From CALKJP01 sp046299555 (lineage in GTDB: Bacteria; Bacteroidota; Bacteroidia; JACCXN01), in contig JBKBHS010000001.1 in the NCBI GenBank assembly GCA_046299555.1, positions 1,302,001-1,366,000 on the forward strand: 64,000 bases of DNA, given 5' to 3'. Within the stretch, counting starts at the first letter, position 1, and each line of letters starts with the position of its first letter. The position numbers and the translations under genes are program-made. The notes beneath the pieces are model-generated. The model was given only the letters and a program-made list of their open reading frames with translations, did no database searches and was not told the DNA's origin. This document shows positions 25,735 to 35,139 of the stretch, in pieces.

Positions 25735-26577
25735 CTAAATTGCTTTCAAACTTAAATCCAAACTTTTTATCTGATGCGTTAATGCTCCTACAGAAATAAA
25801 ATCTACTCCGCTTTCTGCATAGGCTCTAATGGTATTTTCTGTTATGCCTCCAGAGGCTTCGGTTTCATATTTTTTATTAATTAAGTTTATTGCTTCTTTA
25901 AGTTTTTCAGGAGTAAAATTATCTAACATTATTCGGTGAATACCTCCTTCATCTAAAATTTCAATAACATCTTGTATTGTTCGAGCTTCTACTTCAATCT
26001 TTAAGTTCAGATTATTTTCCTTTAAATAAGATTTTGTTTTTTGAATAGCGGGCTTTATACCTCCTGAAAAATCAATATGATTATCTTTGATTAAAATCAT
26101 ATCATATAATCCAAAACGATGATTTTCGCCACCTCCTATTTTTACTGCCCATTTTTCAAAGAATCGAAAACCGGGAGTTGTTTTTCGTGTGTCTAATAAT
26201 TTGGTATGCAATCCTTGCAATTTTGAGTTTAAGTAATGCGTATAAGTAGCAATACCACTCATACGTTGCATGCAGTTTAATACCAATCGTTCAGCTTGTA
26301 ATATTTTTTGTATATTACCTTCTACTTCAAAAGCAATATCACCTTTGTTGATTTTTGCGCCATCATTTATAAAAACGCTAATTTTAAAATTAGGGTCTAA
26401 ATATTTAAATATTTTTTCTGCAAGTTCAACACCTGCAATTATTCCGTTTTCTTTAATTAACAATTGAGCTTTCCCAATTGCATCAGATGGTATGGTGGCT
26501 AAGGTAGTATGATCGCCATTTCCAATATCTTCTGCTAAAAAATGTGCGATTTCTTTATTTAATTCAAATGAATACAT
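25735..26577 (-). CDS. nadC: Nicotinate-nucleotide pyrophosphorylase (carboxylating)
   Basis: NadC (280 aa) converts quinolinate and PRPP to nicotinate mononucleotide, CO2 and PPi in de novo NAD synthesis. Signatures are EDIGNGDHTT (about 16-25), NCMQRMSGIAT (about 101-111), LDTRKTTPGFR (about 127-137, quinolinate and phosphate contacts), GGGENHRFGLYDMILIKDNH (about 147-166) and EASGGITENTIRAYAESGVD near the end. Length is standard. No nadA or nadB lies in the window. It starts 17 bp downstream of the DUF4783 gene on the same strand. Confidence 0.96.
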   Translation of the reverse strand: MYSFELNKEIAHFLAEDIGNGDHTTLATIPSDAIGKAQLLIKENGIIAGVELAEKIFKYLDPNFKISVFINDGAKINKGDIAFEVEGNIQKILQAERLVLNCMQRMSGIATYTHYLNSKLQGLHTKLLDTRKTTPGFRFFEKWAVKIGGGENHRFGLYDMILIKDNHIDFSGGIKPAIQKTKSYLKENNLNLKIEVEARTIQDVIEILDEGGIHRIMLDNFTPEKLKEAINLINKKYETEASGGITENTIRAYAESGVDFISVGALTHQIKSLDLSLKAI

Positions 26578-26594
26578 GTGAAATTTGTAAAGTA

Positions 26595-26978
26595 TTATTC
26601 TTCGCTTTCAATACGAAATTCTTGAATTTGAATACTGTCTGAATTTTTTTTAATGAAATAATAAGTTCTGAAATTTCCATTAGCTGTAACTAAAGTGCCA
26701 ATAGTATATTGTGCACCGTTTTTAGAAGTGCCATTATGTTTAGGGGTAAAGTTTTTTACAGGATTTTTGGTAAAAAAATCTTTAATAATCATTTCTGCTT
26801 GATTTTTTGAGTAAATATCTTCTTGATTTAAGATTTTTAGATTTACATTGCTTCCAAAATATTTCGCAATTTCTTTAGCATTGCCCGATTTTAACGCTAC
26901 TGCAATATTTTCTTCAGTTTGAGCAAATACTCCTGAAATAATAAAAAGAAATAAAAATAAACTTGTAATTTGTTTCAT
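26595..26978 (-). CDS. DUF4783 secreted protein
   Basis: The protein (127 aa) has a signal peptide (about 1-19, ending VFAQ) and then an NTF2/SnoaL-like cone fold pattern: IAVALKSGNAKEIAKYFGSN, AEMIIKDFFTKNP, and strands ending TYYFIKKNSDSIQIQEFRIE. This matches DUF4783, a family found almost only in Bacteroidota and usually beside nadC or rlmH, as here. It is periplasmic, with unknown function. It is divergent from rlmH across an 85-bp gap. Confidence 0.85.
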   Translation of the reverse strand: MKQITSLFLFLFIISGVFAQTEENIAVALKSGNAKEIAKYFGSNVNLKILNQEDIYSKNQAEMIIKDFFTKNPVKNFTPKHNGTSKNGAQYTIGTLVTANGNFRTYYFIKKNSDSIQIQEFRIESEE

Positions 26979-27063
26979 AAATTATTGATTAACAAATATC
27001 ACGCCATAGTTGACAGATATTATTTACCTTCGTGAAGGTACAAAAAAGCTTTTAATTAATGCT

Positions 27064-27534
27064 ATGCGCATAAAGTTAATCTTAAATGGTAAAACAGAAG
27101 AGGCTTACTTGCTCGATGGTATAACTATTTATGAGAAAAGATTAAAGCATTACTGCAGTTTTGAGCAATTAGTTATACCATCTGTAAAAGCCGGTACTAT
27201 GTCGGTTGAACAGCTAAAGGAAAAAGAGGCCGAATTGATATTAAAAAATATTGATAATACGGATTTTATGGTTTTGCTGGATGAAAAAGGAAAACAATTT
27301 TCTTCAGTCGAATTTGCTGAATTTATTCAAAAGCAGCAATTGGCATCCGTAAAAAATCTCGTTTTTGTTGTAGGTGGCCCTTTTGGATTTGCAGAAAGCG
27401 TTTACAAACGCTCAAACTTAAAATTGTCCTTATCTAAAATGACCTTTTCGCACCAAATGATACGCCTTTTATTTATCGAACAGCTATATAGGGCTTTTAC
27501 TATTATTAAGGGTGAAAAATATCATCATGAGTGA
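27064..27534 (+). CDS. rlmH: 23S rRNA (pseudouridine1915-N3)-methyltransferase
   Basis: RlmH methylates pseudouridine 1915 in helix 69 of 23S rRNA using SAM. I start at the ATG at 27064 (156 residues, MRIKLILNGKTEEAY), the standard length, rather than at a TTG 54 bp upstream. The SPOUT-class knot is visible as FVVGGPFGFAESVYKRSNLK (about 102-121) followed by LSLSKMTFSHQMIRLLFIEQ and a C-terminal EKYHHE, which closes RlmH proteins. A 7-bp inverted repeat TACCTTC/GAAGGTA occurs in the leader at 27025-27040. Confidence 0.95.
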   Translation: MRIKLILNGKTEEAYLLDGITIYEKRLKHYCSFEQLVIPSVKAGTMSVEQLKEKEAELILKNIDNTDFMVLLDEKGKQFSSVEFAEFIQKQQLASVKNLVFVVGGPFGFAESVYKRSNLKLSLSKMTFSHQMIRLLFIEQLYRAFTIIKGEKYHHE

Positions 27535-27574
27535 TATTTATTACAAATGAAATATTCAGATAAAGGAAAAATTA

Positions 27575-27582
27575 TTACTTTG
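27575..27582 (+). promoter_or_regulatory. Candidate -7 promoter element upstream of galE
   Basis: TTACTTTG followed by CAGC matches five of six fixed positions of the Bacteroidota -7 element TAnnTTTG and lies 18 bp before the galE ATG, giving a short leader. A good -33 element is not evident. Confidence 0.35.
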
Positions 27583-27600
27583 CAGCATTAATAAGTAAAA

Positions 27601-28623
27601 ATGCAAACAGTAATAGTAACAGGTGGTGCAGGTTATATAGGTTCGCATACCATTATAGAACTTTTAGAAAATACCGATTTTCATGTAGTTTCAGTAGATA
27701 ATTACGCCAATTCTACTTCTGATACCTATCAACGTATAAAACAAATTGTAAATAAAAATTTTGACATTGCAGAGATTGATTTATGTGACAAGGATAAAGT
27801 TTATAAGTTATTTGAATCATGTAAAAGTATTGTAGGAGTAATTCATTTTGCAGCATTTAAATCAGTACCGGAGTCGGTTGCTAATCCTTATAAATACTAT
27901 TATAATAATATTAATTCTCAGCTGAATGTTTTGGAAGCCTGCCTGAAATTTGGGGTAAATAATTTTATTTTTTCTTCTTCTTGTTCGGTATATGGAAATA
28001 TTGATACCTTACCTGTTAGTGAAAAAACACCTTTAAATAAGGCAGAATCGCCTTACGCTTATACCAAGCAAGTAGGGGAGGAGATATTAAAAGATTATAG
28101 TAAAGCCTTTCCTCAATTGCAAAGCATAGCATTGCGTTATTTTAATCCGGTTGGGGCACATATAAGCGGTTTAATTGGCGAAAACCCTATAAATAAAGCC
28201 ACTAATATTGTGCCTGTTATTACTCAAACAGCTATTGGTAAAATACCTGAAATGACTGTATTTGGAAGTGATTACGCTACACGCGATGGTTCTTGCATAC
28301 GAGATTATGTGCATGTGTCGGATATTGCAGAAGCACATGTGTTGGCGCTAAAATATTTATTGGATAAGAAACAAAAATCAAATTTTACTATCTTTAACCT
28401 TGGTAGTGGAAAAGGTGTAAGTGTGCTGGAAGCCATAGCTGCTTTTGAAAAAGTAAGTGGTATAAAATTAAATTATAAAATAGGAGCTCGCAGGGAAGGA
28501 GATGTTGCAGCTATTTATAGTGACTGCGCTTTTGCAGAAAAAGAATTAGGTTGGAAAGCAAAATACACCCTTGAAGAAATGATGCAAAGTGCATGGGAGT
28601 GGGAGAGGAATTTGAATTGTTAA
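27601..28623 (+). CDS. galE: UDP-glucose 4-epimerase
   Basis: GalE (340 aa) interconverts UDP-glucose and UDP-galactose and probably supplies the polysaccharide locus it heads. The NAD-binding motif TGGAGYIGSH is at about 7-16, HFAAFKSVPES at about 81-91, the SSSCSVYG segment carries the catalytic Ser at about 123-125, and YAYTKQ (about 149-154) gives the Tyr-x-x-x-Lys pair. LRYFNPVGAH and DGSCIRDYVHVSDIAEAH are also typical. Length is normal. The gene is followed after 18 bp by the ABC exporter permease. Confidence 0.95.
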   Translation: MQTVIVTGGAGYIGSHTIIELLENTDFHVVSVDNYANSTSDTYQRIKQIVNKNFDIAEIDLCDKDKVYKLFESCKSIVGVIHFAAFKSVPESVANPYKYYYNNINSQLNVLEACLKFGVNNFIFSSSCSVYGNIDTLPVSEKTPLNKAESPYAYTKQVGEEILKDYSKAFPQLQSIALRYFNPVGAHISGLIGENPINKATNIVPVITQTAIGKIPEMTVFGSDYATRDGSCIRDYVHVSDIAEAHVLALKYLLDKKQKSNFTIFNLGSGKGVSVLEAIAAFEKVSGIKLNYKIGARREGDVAAIYSDCAFAEKELGWKAKYTLEEMMQSAWEWERNLNC

Positions 28624-28641
28624 ATAAAAGAGAATTGTTAA

Positions 28642-29460
28642 ATGGAATATGAAATAAAGCCTAAAGAAAAGCTTAGCTTAGGGCTTGATGAATTGTGGCA
28701 ATACAGAGAATTATTTTACTTTTTTACCTGGAGAGATGTAAAAGTAAAATATAAGCAAACAGTTTTAGGATTTGCATGGGCAGTTCTTCAGCCTTTGTTT
28801 ATGGCGCTTATTTTTACTCTTTTTTTAGGCGATGTTATTGCTTCAAAAGTAGAATTATCTTTACCCTATCCGGTATTTGTTCTCTCAGGAATGATATTGT
28901 GGAATGTTTTCTCCAATGGTTTATCCAATGCGGCAAATAGCATGGTAAATAATGCCAACATTATTAAGAAGATTTACTTTCCAAGGCTAATTATACCAAT
29001 GTCAGCTATATTAGTTGCATTGTTCGACTTTATAATGGCGTTCATTGTATTTATCCCTTTTTTGTTTTACTATAAAATTTTTTTTCAACTCAAAGCTATT
29101 TTATTTATTCCGCTTTCATTACTAATTACCATTTTAGCAAGTTTTGGAATAGGAACTTTTCTTTCTGCGTTAAATATTAAATACAGAGATTTTAGGTATG
29201 TAATTCCATTTTTAATACAGGCATTATTATTTATAACTCCCGTAATATATCCATCCAATATAACTTCTAATATATTTATTAAATGGATAGTTAAAATAAA
29301 TCCCATGACATCTGCTATTGAAGCTTTTAGAGCTTCATTTATTAAAGAATATACTCTAACAGGAGATTTTTATTTTAGTTTAAGTATAGCTTTAGCTATG
29401 TTTTTTGTCGGTTTGTATTATTTTAGAAAAACAGAACATTATTTTGCGGATTTAGCCTAA
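28642..29460 (+). CDS. wzm: Polysaccharide ABC exporter permease (Wzm-type)
   Basis: The 272-residue ABC-2 family protein has six membrane helices. A cytoplasmic N-terminal amphipathic segment contains YFFTWRDVKVKYKQTVLGFAW (about 27-47), which matches the TagG/Wzm/KpsM signature. With the ATPase encoded directly after it (no gap), it would move a lipid-linked polysaccharide across the inner membrane. It is part of the 27601-42780 glycan locus. Confidence 0.92.
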   Translation: MEYEIKPKEKLSLGLDELWQYRELFYFFTWRDVKVKYKQTVLGFAWAVLQPLFMALIFTLFLGDVIASKVELSLPYPVFVLSGMILWNVFSNGLSNAANSMVNNANIIKKIYFPRLIIPMSAILVALFDFIMAFIVFIPFLFYYKIFFQLKAILFIPLSLLITILASFGIGTFLSALNIKYRDFRYVIPFLIQALLFITPVIYPSNITSNIFIKWIVKINPMTSAIEAFRASFIKEYTLTGDFYFSLSIALAMFFVGLYYFRKTEHYFADLA

Positions 29461-30675
29461 GTGAAACCCATTTTAGAAATAAAAAATATCAGCAAGAAGT
29501 TCATGATTAATCATGAACATCAGCCTTATTTAAGTTTAAGAGATAAGTTTACGGGCATTTTTAAACCTACTCTTCCAAAAGAAGAATTTTGGGCATTAAA
29601 AGATGTGAGTTTTGATGTATATCCAGGCGAAAGCATTGGTATTATTGGTAAGAATGGAGCAGGCAAATCAACATTGCTTAAAATTTTATCAAAAATTACT
29701 CCTCCAACAAGTGGCAAAATAATTTCAAGAGGTAGAATTGCCAGCTTATTGGAAGTTGGTACCGGTTTTCATCCAGAGCTTACAGGAAGAGAAAATATTT
29801 ACATGAATGGCTCCATTTTGGGAATGCGCAGAAAAGAAATTCAAAAAAACTTTGATGCAATTGTTGATTTTGCCGGAGTGGAAAAATTTATAGATACCCC
29901 ACTAAAGCATTACAGCAGCGGCATGCAATTACGATTAGCTTTTGCAGTAGCAGCCTTTTTAGAGAACGAAATTTTAATTATTGATGAAGTATTAGCGGTA
30001 GGTGATGCAGAGTTTCAGAAAAAGTGTATGGGCAAAATGGAAGACGTAAGCAAAAGTGGTAGAACCGTTTTGTTTGTGAGTCATAATATAGGGGCTGTTA
30101 GAATTTTATGTAAAAAATCAATTCTATTAAATAATGGTTTTTTAGCAGATTTTTCTGATACTAATAGTACTATCGAAAAATATTTACAATTCGGAACACA
30201 TTTTCATCAAACCGGAAAAGTTAAACTTAAAAAAGATTGTATAATTAAAGAAGTAGAGGTTAAATGTGATGGTATTTCTACTAATATTCTTTATTCCGGT
30301 TGTAAATTCGAATTTTCTATTACTTTTGATAGTAATTACCTTTTAGATTTTCCTGTTTTAGGATTAATATTCAGAGATGAGTATAATCAACCTGTAATTG
30401 GAATTAATAACAAACATTATTCTTCAAACTTAATTCAAAAGAAAATTTCTAAAGGACAAATGAACCTTAAAATAGATTTTTTTCCATTATACGTAGGTAA
30501 TTATTCTATTGATCTTTATTTTGGCGAACAGCATAAAGATATTGAAATTCACAAAAATATTATTACTGTTAAAGTTGAACTTAAAGGTTTGCCTTTTGGA
30601 ATTGAAGCCCCCGATCAAAATTATAATAAATTCATAATTAAAGATGCGCAATGGTCTATAGTAGAAGCACAATAA
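29461..30675 (+). CDS. wzt: Polysaccharide ABC exporter ATPase with C-terminal glycan-binding domain (Wzt-type)
   Basis: The start is GTG, directly after the permease stop. The nucleotide-binding domain (about 1-240) has Walker A GKNGAGKSTLLK (about 63-74), the signature YSSGMQLRLAFA (about 147-158), Walker B ILIIDEVLAVGD (about 171-182) and the His-loop VLFVSHN. Residues about 250-400 form an extra beta-rich domain with GNYSIDLYFG, like the Wzt C-terminal domain that recognises the capped end of O-antigen chains. Its presence suggests that export is coupled to a specific non-reducing terminal modification, for which the nearby methyltransferases are candidates (inference). The 3' end overlaps the next gene by 25 bp. 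Confidence 0.93.
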   Translation: MKPILEIKNISKKFMINHEHQPYLSLRDKFTGIFKPTLPKEEFWALKDVSFDVYPGESIGIIGKNGAGKSTLLKILSKITPPTSGKIISRGRIASLLEVGTGFHPELTGRENIYMNGSILGMRRKEIQKNFDAIVDFAGVEKFIDTPLKHYSSGMQLRLAFAVAAFLENEILIIDEVLAVGDAEFQKKCMGKMEDVSKSGRTVLFVSHNIGAVRILCKKSILLNNGFLADFSDTNSTIEKYLQFGTHFHQTGKVKLKKDCIIKEVEVKCDGISTNILYSGCKFEFSITFDSNYLLDFPVLGLIFRDEYNQPVIGINNKHYSSNLIQKKISKGQMNLKIDFFPLYVGNYSIDLYFGEQHKDIEIHKNIITVKVELKGLPFGIEAPDQNYNKFIIKDAQWSIVEAQ

Positions 30676-31337
30676 ATAAAATAAAAAATAAATTTTTGTT
30701 ATCTTTTGAGTTGTATTTTTTAAATCAACATAAAGAATCATTAAATATTAATAAAGTTGATATAGATAATTCATTAAAAAATACTATTGAACAAAAATAT
30801 AATGAATATATAAATACAATTTCGTCTCCTGAAATGGCTATTTCATTTGAAATGGCTATGTTCATTTTCAAATATTGTGTTCAATATAAGCCATCAAAAA
30901 TTGTAGATTTAGGTTCAGGATTTAGCTCATTTATATTACGACTATATCAAAAGATGTATGGTAATGAAAACACCATAATTTATTCTGTTGATGATAGTAA
31001 AGAGTGGCTATTAAAAACAAAAGAATTCATTCAACAACAAGATTTAAACACATCTAATCTTTTTTTTATTGATGAATTTATTAATGTCACAAAGAATAAT
31101 ACTTTTGATTTAGTAATACTGGACTTAAATTTTGTTGATGTTAGAAAAAAATATTTACAATTTTCCATAGATATTACTTCAGATAATGGATTATTAATTA
31201 TAGATGATGTGCACAAGATAGAATTTTTAAGAGAGGTAAAGAATGTCTTGAAGCGAAACAATGTTCACATTATCGATTTAAAAAATATAACTTTTGACAG
31301 TTATGGTCGTTTTGCGCTTGGAGTTAGAATAAGATAA
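30651..31337 (+). CDS. Class I SAM-dependent methyltransferase-like protein
   Basis: The 228-residue product has the SAM-binding motif I segment KIVDLGSGFSSFILRL (about 83-98), an acidic end of strand 2 (IIYSVDDSKEW), and DLVILDLNFVDVRKKYL followed by GLLIIDDVHK. It may methylate a sugar or another locus product. The start ATG overlaps the ABC ATPase end by 25 bp in another frame, supporting coupled expression. The acceptor is unknown. Confidence 0.8.
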   Translation: MVYSRSTINKIKNKFLLSFELYFLNQHKESLNINKVDIDNSLKNTIEQKYNEYINTISSPEMAISFEMAMFIFKYCVQYKPSKIVDLGSGFSSFILRLYQKMYGNENTIIYSVDDSKEWLLKTKEFIQQQDLNTSNLFFIDEFINVTKNNTFDLVILDLNFVDVRKKYLQFSIDITSDNGLLIIDDVHKIEFLREVKNVLKRNNVHIIDLKNITFDSYGRFALGVRIR

Positions 31338-31349
31338 TTTACATTTTTT

Positions 31350-32273
31350 ATGACCGAGTTATCTATCATTATACCTACCTTCAACAGAGAAAATATCATT
31401 AAAAATACAATAATTGAATTAGTAAAATCAATTAAAAATATAAATGCAGAAATTATCATAATTAATGACGGGAACAAAGATTTTAAACTTTCCATTGATG
31501 ATGCACGAATAAAAATTTTTAATAATAAAGGGAAAGGTGCAGCTGCTGCCAGAAATACTGGCGCTCAACTTGCAACATCAGATATTATCTTATTTCTTGA
31601 CGATGATATTATTCTTTCAGAAGTTGCATTAAAAACATTATTATCATATACATTAAAAAATCCCCAAAATATCTATTTAACGAATTGGGAATATCCTGGT
31701 TATTTATTAAAATCATTGAAGAATCATTCATTCGGAAGATATTTAATAAATAAAAACTTGACCAATCTTAAAGGTTGGGCAAAAATTAATGTTACAGAAA
31801 ATGATTCATTAATAGAGTTACCTAATGGAGCAAGCTATTGTTTAATGATTCATAAAAATGTTTTTTTTAAAGTTGGAGGTTATAACCAACAATTTCCTTA
31901 CGCTGGGGCAGAAGATTTTGAATTTTGTCAAAGGTTAAAAACAAATGGCATTAAATTTTATCTTATTCCTAATATAACTGTGCTTCACAATGAATCAGAC
32001 AGAACTGAATTAATAAATTGGTTAGAGAGAAAAGAACGTGATAGTTTAACTAAAAGAATTTTAGTTGGATTGGGATATACGGAATATCAAATCAATTACT
32101 CATTAACTAAATCTTTTTTATTAAGGATAATCTATCATACAAAATCTGTATATCTTTTCACTTTAAAATTTATTCCAAATATTTATTTTTTTGATGCATT
32201 ATATTTTAAATTAGTTGATATAATACTTGCGTCATACATATATTATGGGTATAATAAAAAGTATGAAAAATAA
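31350..32273 (+). CDS. Glycosyltransferase family 2
   Basis: The protein (307 aa) has a GT-A fold start, LSIIIPTFNRENIIKNT (about 4-20), NKGKGAAAARNTGAQ (about 55-69), the metal-binding motif FLDDDI (about 80-85) and the acceptor/catalytic segment GGYNQQFPYAGAEDFEFCQR (about 176-195). It is an inverting transferase adding a sugar to the locus glycan. Residues about 255-305 are hydrophobic and could contact the membrane. Confidence 0.9.
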   Translation: MTELSIIIPTFNRENIIKNTIIELVKSIKNINAEIIIINDGNKDFKLSIDDARIKIFNNKGKGAAAARNTGAQLATSDIILFLDDDIILSEVALKTLLSYTLKNPQNIYLTNWEYPGYLLKSLKNHSFGRYLINKNLTNLKGWAKINVTENDSLIELPNGASYCLMIHKNVFFKVGGYNQQFPYAGAEDFEFCQRLKTNGIKFYLIPNITVLHNESDRTELINWLERKERDSLTKRILVGLGYTEYQINYSLTKSFLLRIIYHTKSVYLFTLKFIPNIYFFDALYFKLVDIILASYIYYGYNKKYEK

Positions 32274-33159
32274 ACTGCGAAAAATAATTAAAACAATATA
32301 TAATTGTTTCCCATTTAAAAAATACATATTTATTGTAATTAAATTTCTTTTTAATCCTTCCCAAGATATTTATAAGCACTTGCACTTTAAAGGCATTTTT
32401 AGAGTTAAGATAAATGAATCAAATAGTTTTCTTATCCAACACTATGGCTATGAATTGGAGAATGATTTATTCTGGAAAGGTCTTGAAGACGGATGGGAAA
32501 AAACATCAATAAAATTATGGCAATTACTTTCAAAAAATGCGAATGTTATTTTTGATATTGGAGCCAATACCGGCTTGTATTCATTAATTTCAAAGACAAT
32601 TAATCCTGATGCCGATGTTCATTGTTTTGAACCCATACCCAAAGTTTTTGATAAACTAAAAAATAATGTAAATATAAATAAGTATAATATTCACTGTATT
32701 CAAAAAGCAGTATCTGATTGTACCGGCAGTGCAATTATTTATTTACCCAAAAATTACGAACACGTTTATTCAGTAACTGTAAATAAGAACTTAAATAATA
32801 ATCCAACAATAGATTTAGAATGTTTTGAAATTACAACAATTACGCTATATGATTATATTCAACAAAACAACATAAAAAAAATTGATTTAATGAAAATTGA
32901 TGTTGAAACTCACGAATTTGAAGTATTAACCGGAATGAAAGAATATTTGTTTTCAATGTATCCTACTTTGCTTATTGAAATTCTAAATAACGATATTGCT
33001 GAAAAAATCAATCGATTACTAAAAGATTCAGATTATTTATTTTTTGATATAGATGACAAAACAGGAATTATAAGTAAGAAGGACAAGATTGAGAAAAGTT
33101 CATTCTATAATTACTTAATTTGTACTCAATCCGTAGCTGAATATCTAAAATTAATTTAA
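32263..33159 (+). CDS. FkbM-family methyltransferase
   Basis: I start at the ATG at 32263 (298 residues, MKNKLRKIIKTI), which overlaps the upstream gene by 11 bp; an in-frame ATG at 32245 and a TTG at 32227 are alternatives. SAM-binding motif VIFDIGANTGLYSLIS (about 89-104), HCFEPIPKVFDKLKNNV, and IDLMKIDVETHEFEVLTG (about 206-223) are diagnostic of Methyltransf_21 (FkbM), which O-methylates sugars or polyketide-like acceptors. It is the first of two adjacent FkbM proteins that are clearly different from each other. Confidence 0.88.
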   Translation: MKNKLRKIIKTIYNCFPFKKYIFIVIKFLFNPSQDIYKHLHFKGIFRVKINESNSFLIQHYGYELENDLFWKGLEDGWEKTSIKLWQLLSKNANVIFDIGANTGLYSLISKTINPDADVHCFEPIPKVFDKLKNNVNINKYNIHCIQKAVSDCTGSAIIYLPKNYEHVYSVTVNKNLNNNPTIDLECFEITTITLYDYIQQNNIKKIDLMKIDVETHEFEVLTGMKEYLFSMYPTLLIEILNNDIAEKINRLLKDSDYLFFDIDDKTGIISKKDKIEKSSFYNYLICTQSVAEYLKLI

Positions 33160-34016
33160 TGAAAACTTTCGTTTTGAATCTCATTAGATCATTATTATTC
33201 AAAAATACAATATCTGAGAAATGTTTATTCTATCTTACCAACGGTAGAAAATGGAACCATTTCTTTGCTAAGCTTCCTGCTAACTACTATCAGTATAGCA
33301 AAAATTCCATCCGAAAGGTTATTCGAAATGGTATCATTTATGAACTTGATATCAGTGATTATATGGAATGGTTAATTTATTTCGGTATTATTGCTGAACC
33401 AAGAGAAGTGTTGTATTCATTGATTAAACCGGGTTTTATAATTTTTGATATAGGTAGTAATATAGGGGAAACAACATTAAATTTTGCAAAACTAACAGGA
33501 ACGTCAGGGATGGTATATTCATTTGAACCAGATAAATATTGCTTTGATAAATTATTAAAAAACATTTCCAATAATTCGTTTAAAAATATAAAACCTATTA
33601 ATATTGGATTGGGAAATGAAGAGGGCGATTTTTTTCTAGCATCAGAAAATCCATATAACAAAGGAGGTAATAAAGTTATTAGAAATGCTGACAAGAAGCC
33701 AAACATCATAATTAAAACCCTTGATAGTTTTGTAAATTCTGAAAATATTTCAAAAATAGATTTCATTAAAATTGATGTGGAAGGGTTTGAATATAATGTA
33801 CTTAAAGGTGGTATCAATGCTATTGCAAAATTTAGACCGATACTCTTCATTGAAATTAATGACAAACTTTTAAGAATGCAATCTTCATCTGCACAACAAG
33901 TAGTAAATCTACTTGAGAAATACTATAGTAATATAGTAATCGCAGAGACAAATGAAAAAATTACTTCAACATATCCTTTTAATGAAAAGCACTTTGATAT
34001 CATAGCAAAACCATGA
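33159..34016 (+). CDS. FkbM-family methyltransferase (second copy)
   Basis: This 285-residue protein starts at an ATG overlapping the upstream stop (TAATG). The FkbM motifs are IIFDIGSNIGETTLNFAKL (about 92-110), VYSFEPDKYCFDKLLKNI and IDFIKIDVEGFEYNVLKGG (about 201-219). It shares the fold but little sequence with its neighbour, so the pair is not a recent duplication. It probably methylates a different position or sugar of the same glycan (inference). Confidence 0.88.
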   Translation: MKTFVLNLIRSLLFKNTISEKCLFYLTNGRKWNHFFAKLPANYYQYSKNSIRKVIRNGIIYELDISDYMEWLIYFGIIAEPREVLYSLIKPGFIIFDIGSNIGETTLNFAKLTGTSGMVYSFEPDKYCFDKLLKNISNNSFKNIKPINIGLGNEEGDFFLASENPYNKGGNKVIRNADKKPNIIIKTLDSFVNSENISKIDFIKIDVEGFEYNVLKGGINAIAKFRPILFIEINDKLLRMQSSSAQQVVNLLEKYYSNIVIAETNEKITSTYPFNEKHFDIIAKP

Positions 34017-35134
34017 GTAAAAAAAATATAGTTTATATTATTTCGCACGTATATAAGTCCTTAATGTTTGAATGGACATTTGAATATTTATTAAAAAAAA
34101 ATAAATATAACTTAGCCGTAATTCTCTTAAATAATAAGGAATCCGAATTAGAGAATTTTCTAAAAAAAAATAATGTACCAGTATTAAGAATCAGATTAGC
34201 TAATAAAATTGATTATATCATTTCTTTCATTAAAATATTAAAATACTTTTTACAACATAAAACAGACATCGTACATACTCATCTTTTCGAAGCATCATTC
34301 ATTGGACTTTTAGCGGCCAGATTATCAGGAATAAAATGCAGAATTCATACCAGACACAATGGAACAGTAAACCATGAATATTATCCACATGCAGTAAAAT
34401 ACGATAAGTTAATAAACAGATTATCTACGGACATCATTGCGATAAGCAAAATCGTAAAAAATATCCTTGTAGATATGGAAAATGTTAATGAAAATAAAAT
34501 AACTATTATTTATCATGGTTTTAAACTACAATGTTTTAACCAAGTGTCAGAAAGTAGATTAATACAAATTAGGGAAAAATATCAAATTCAATCATCAGCA
34601 TATCCAATTATTGGAGTTATATCAAGATATATACATTGGAAAGGTATTCAATATATCATTCCTGCATTCATTAAACTAAAACAAGAATATCCCCACGCTC
34701 ATTTAATCTTATGTAATGCCAACGGTCCATATTCGAATGATATAAAAAAGCAATTATCTGAACTTCCCTCAGATTCTTACACTGAAATTGACTTTGAATC
34801 AGACATTACAGCTCTTTACAAAGTATTTGATATTTTTGTTCATGTTCCAATTAATCCTCATAGTGAAGCGTTCGGACAAGTTTACATTGAATCCATGGCA
34901 TCTGGAGTACCTTTAGTTGCAACACTATCCGGTATTGCTCAGGAATTTATTGTTGATAAAAAAAATGCTCTGGTTGTGCCTTTCAAAAATTCAGAATCTA
35001 TATATCAAAGTATTTTACTTTTATTAAATGAAAAAGAACTTAAAAATAATTTAATTAATAACGCACTGAAAGATGTTCAACAATTCAGTGTAGAAAACAT
35101 GATTGAAAATCTTGAAAGATTATACGATAAATAA
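34013..35134 (+). CDS. Glycosyltransferase family 4
   Basis: The 373-residue protein begins at an ATGA overlap. The N-terminal domain contains DIVHTHLFEASFIGLLAARL (about 84-103) and RIHTRHNGTVNHEYYPH. The donor-binding domain has IGVISRYIHWKGIQYIIPAF (about 201-220) and the retaining GT4 E-x7-E region EAFGQVYIESMASGVPLVAT (about 285-304). It is a retaining transferase likely to build the locus glycan. Confidence 0.92.
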   Translation: MSKKNIVYIISHVYKSLMFEWTFEYLLKKNKYNLAVILLNNKESELENFLKKNNVPVLRIRLANKIDYIISFIKILKYFLQHKTDIVHTHLFEASFIGLLAARLSGIKCRIHTRHNGTVNHEYYPHAVKYDKLINRLSTDIIAISKIVKNILVDMENVNENKITIIYHGFKLQCFNQVSESRLIQIREKYQIQSSAYPIIGVISRYIHWKGIQYIIPAFIKLKQEYPHAHLILCNANGPYSNDIKKQLSELPSDSYTEIDFESDITALYKVFDIFVHVPINPHSEAFGQVYIESMASGVPLVATLSGIAQEFIVDKKNALVVPFKNSESIYQSILLLLNEKELKNNLINNALKDVQQFSVENMIENLERLYDK

Positions 35135-35139
35135 TAGAT

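Noticed and set aside
27025..27040. 7-bp inverted repeat TACCTTC/GAAGGTA between DUF4783 and rlmH as an operator
   Set aside because: It partly matches a -7 element, but no -33 partner at the right spacing and no second copy were found; too short to call.
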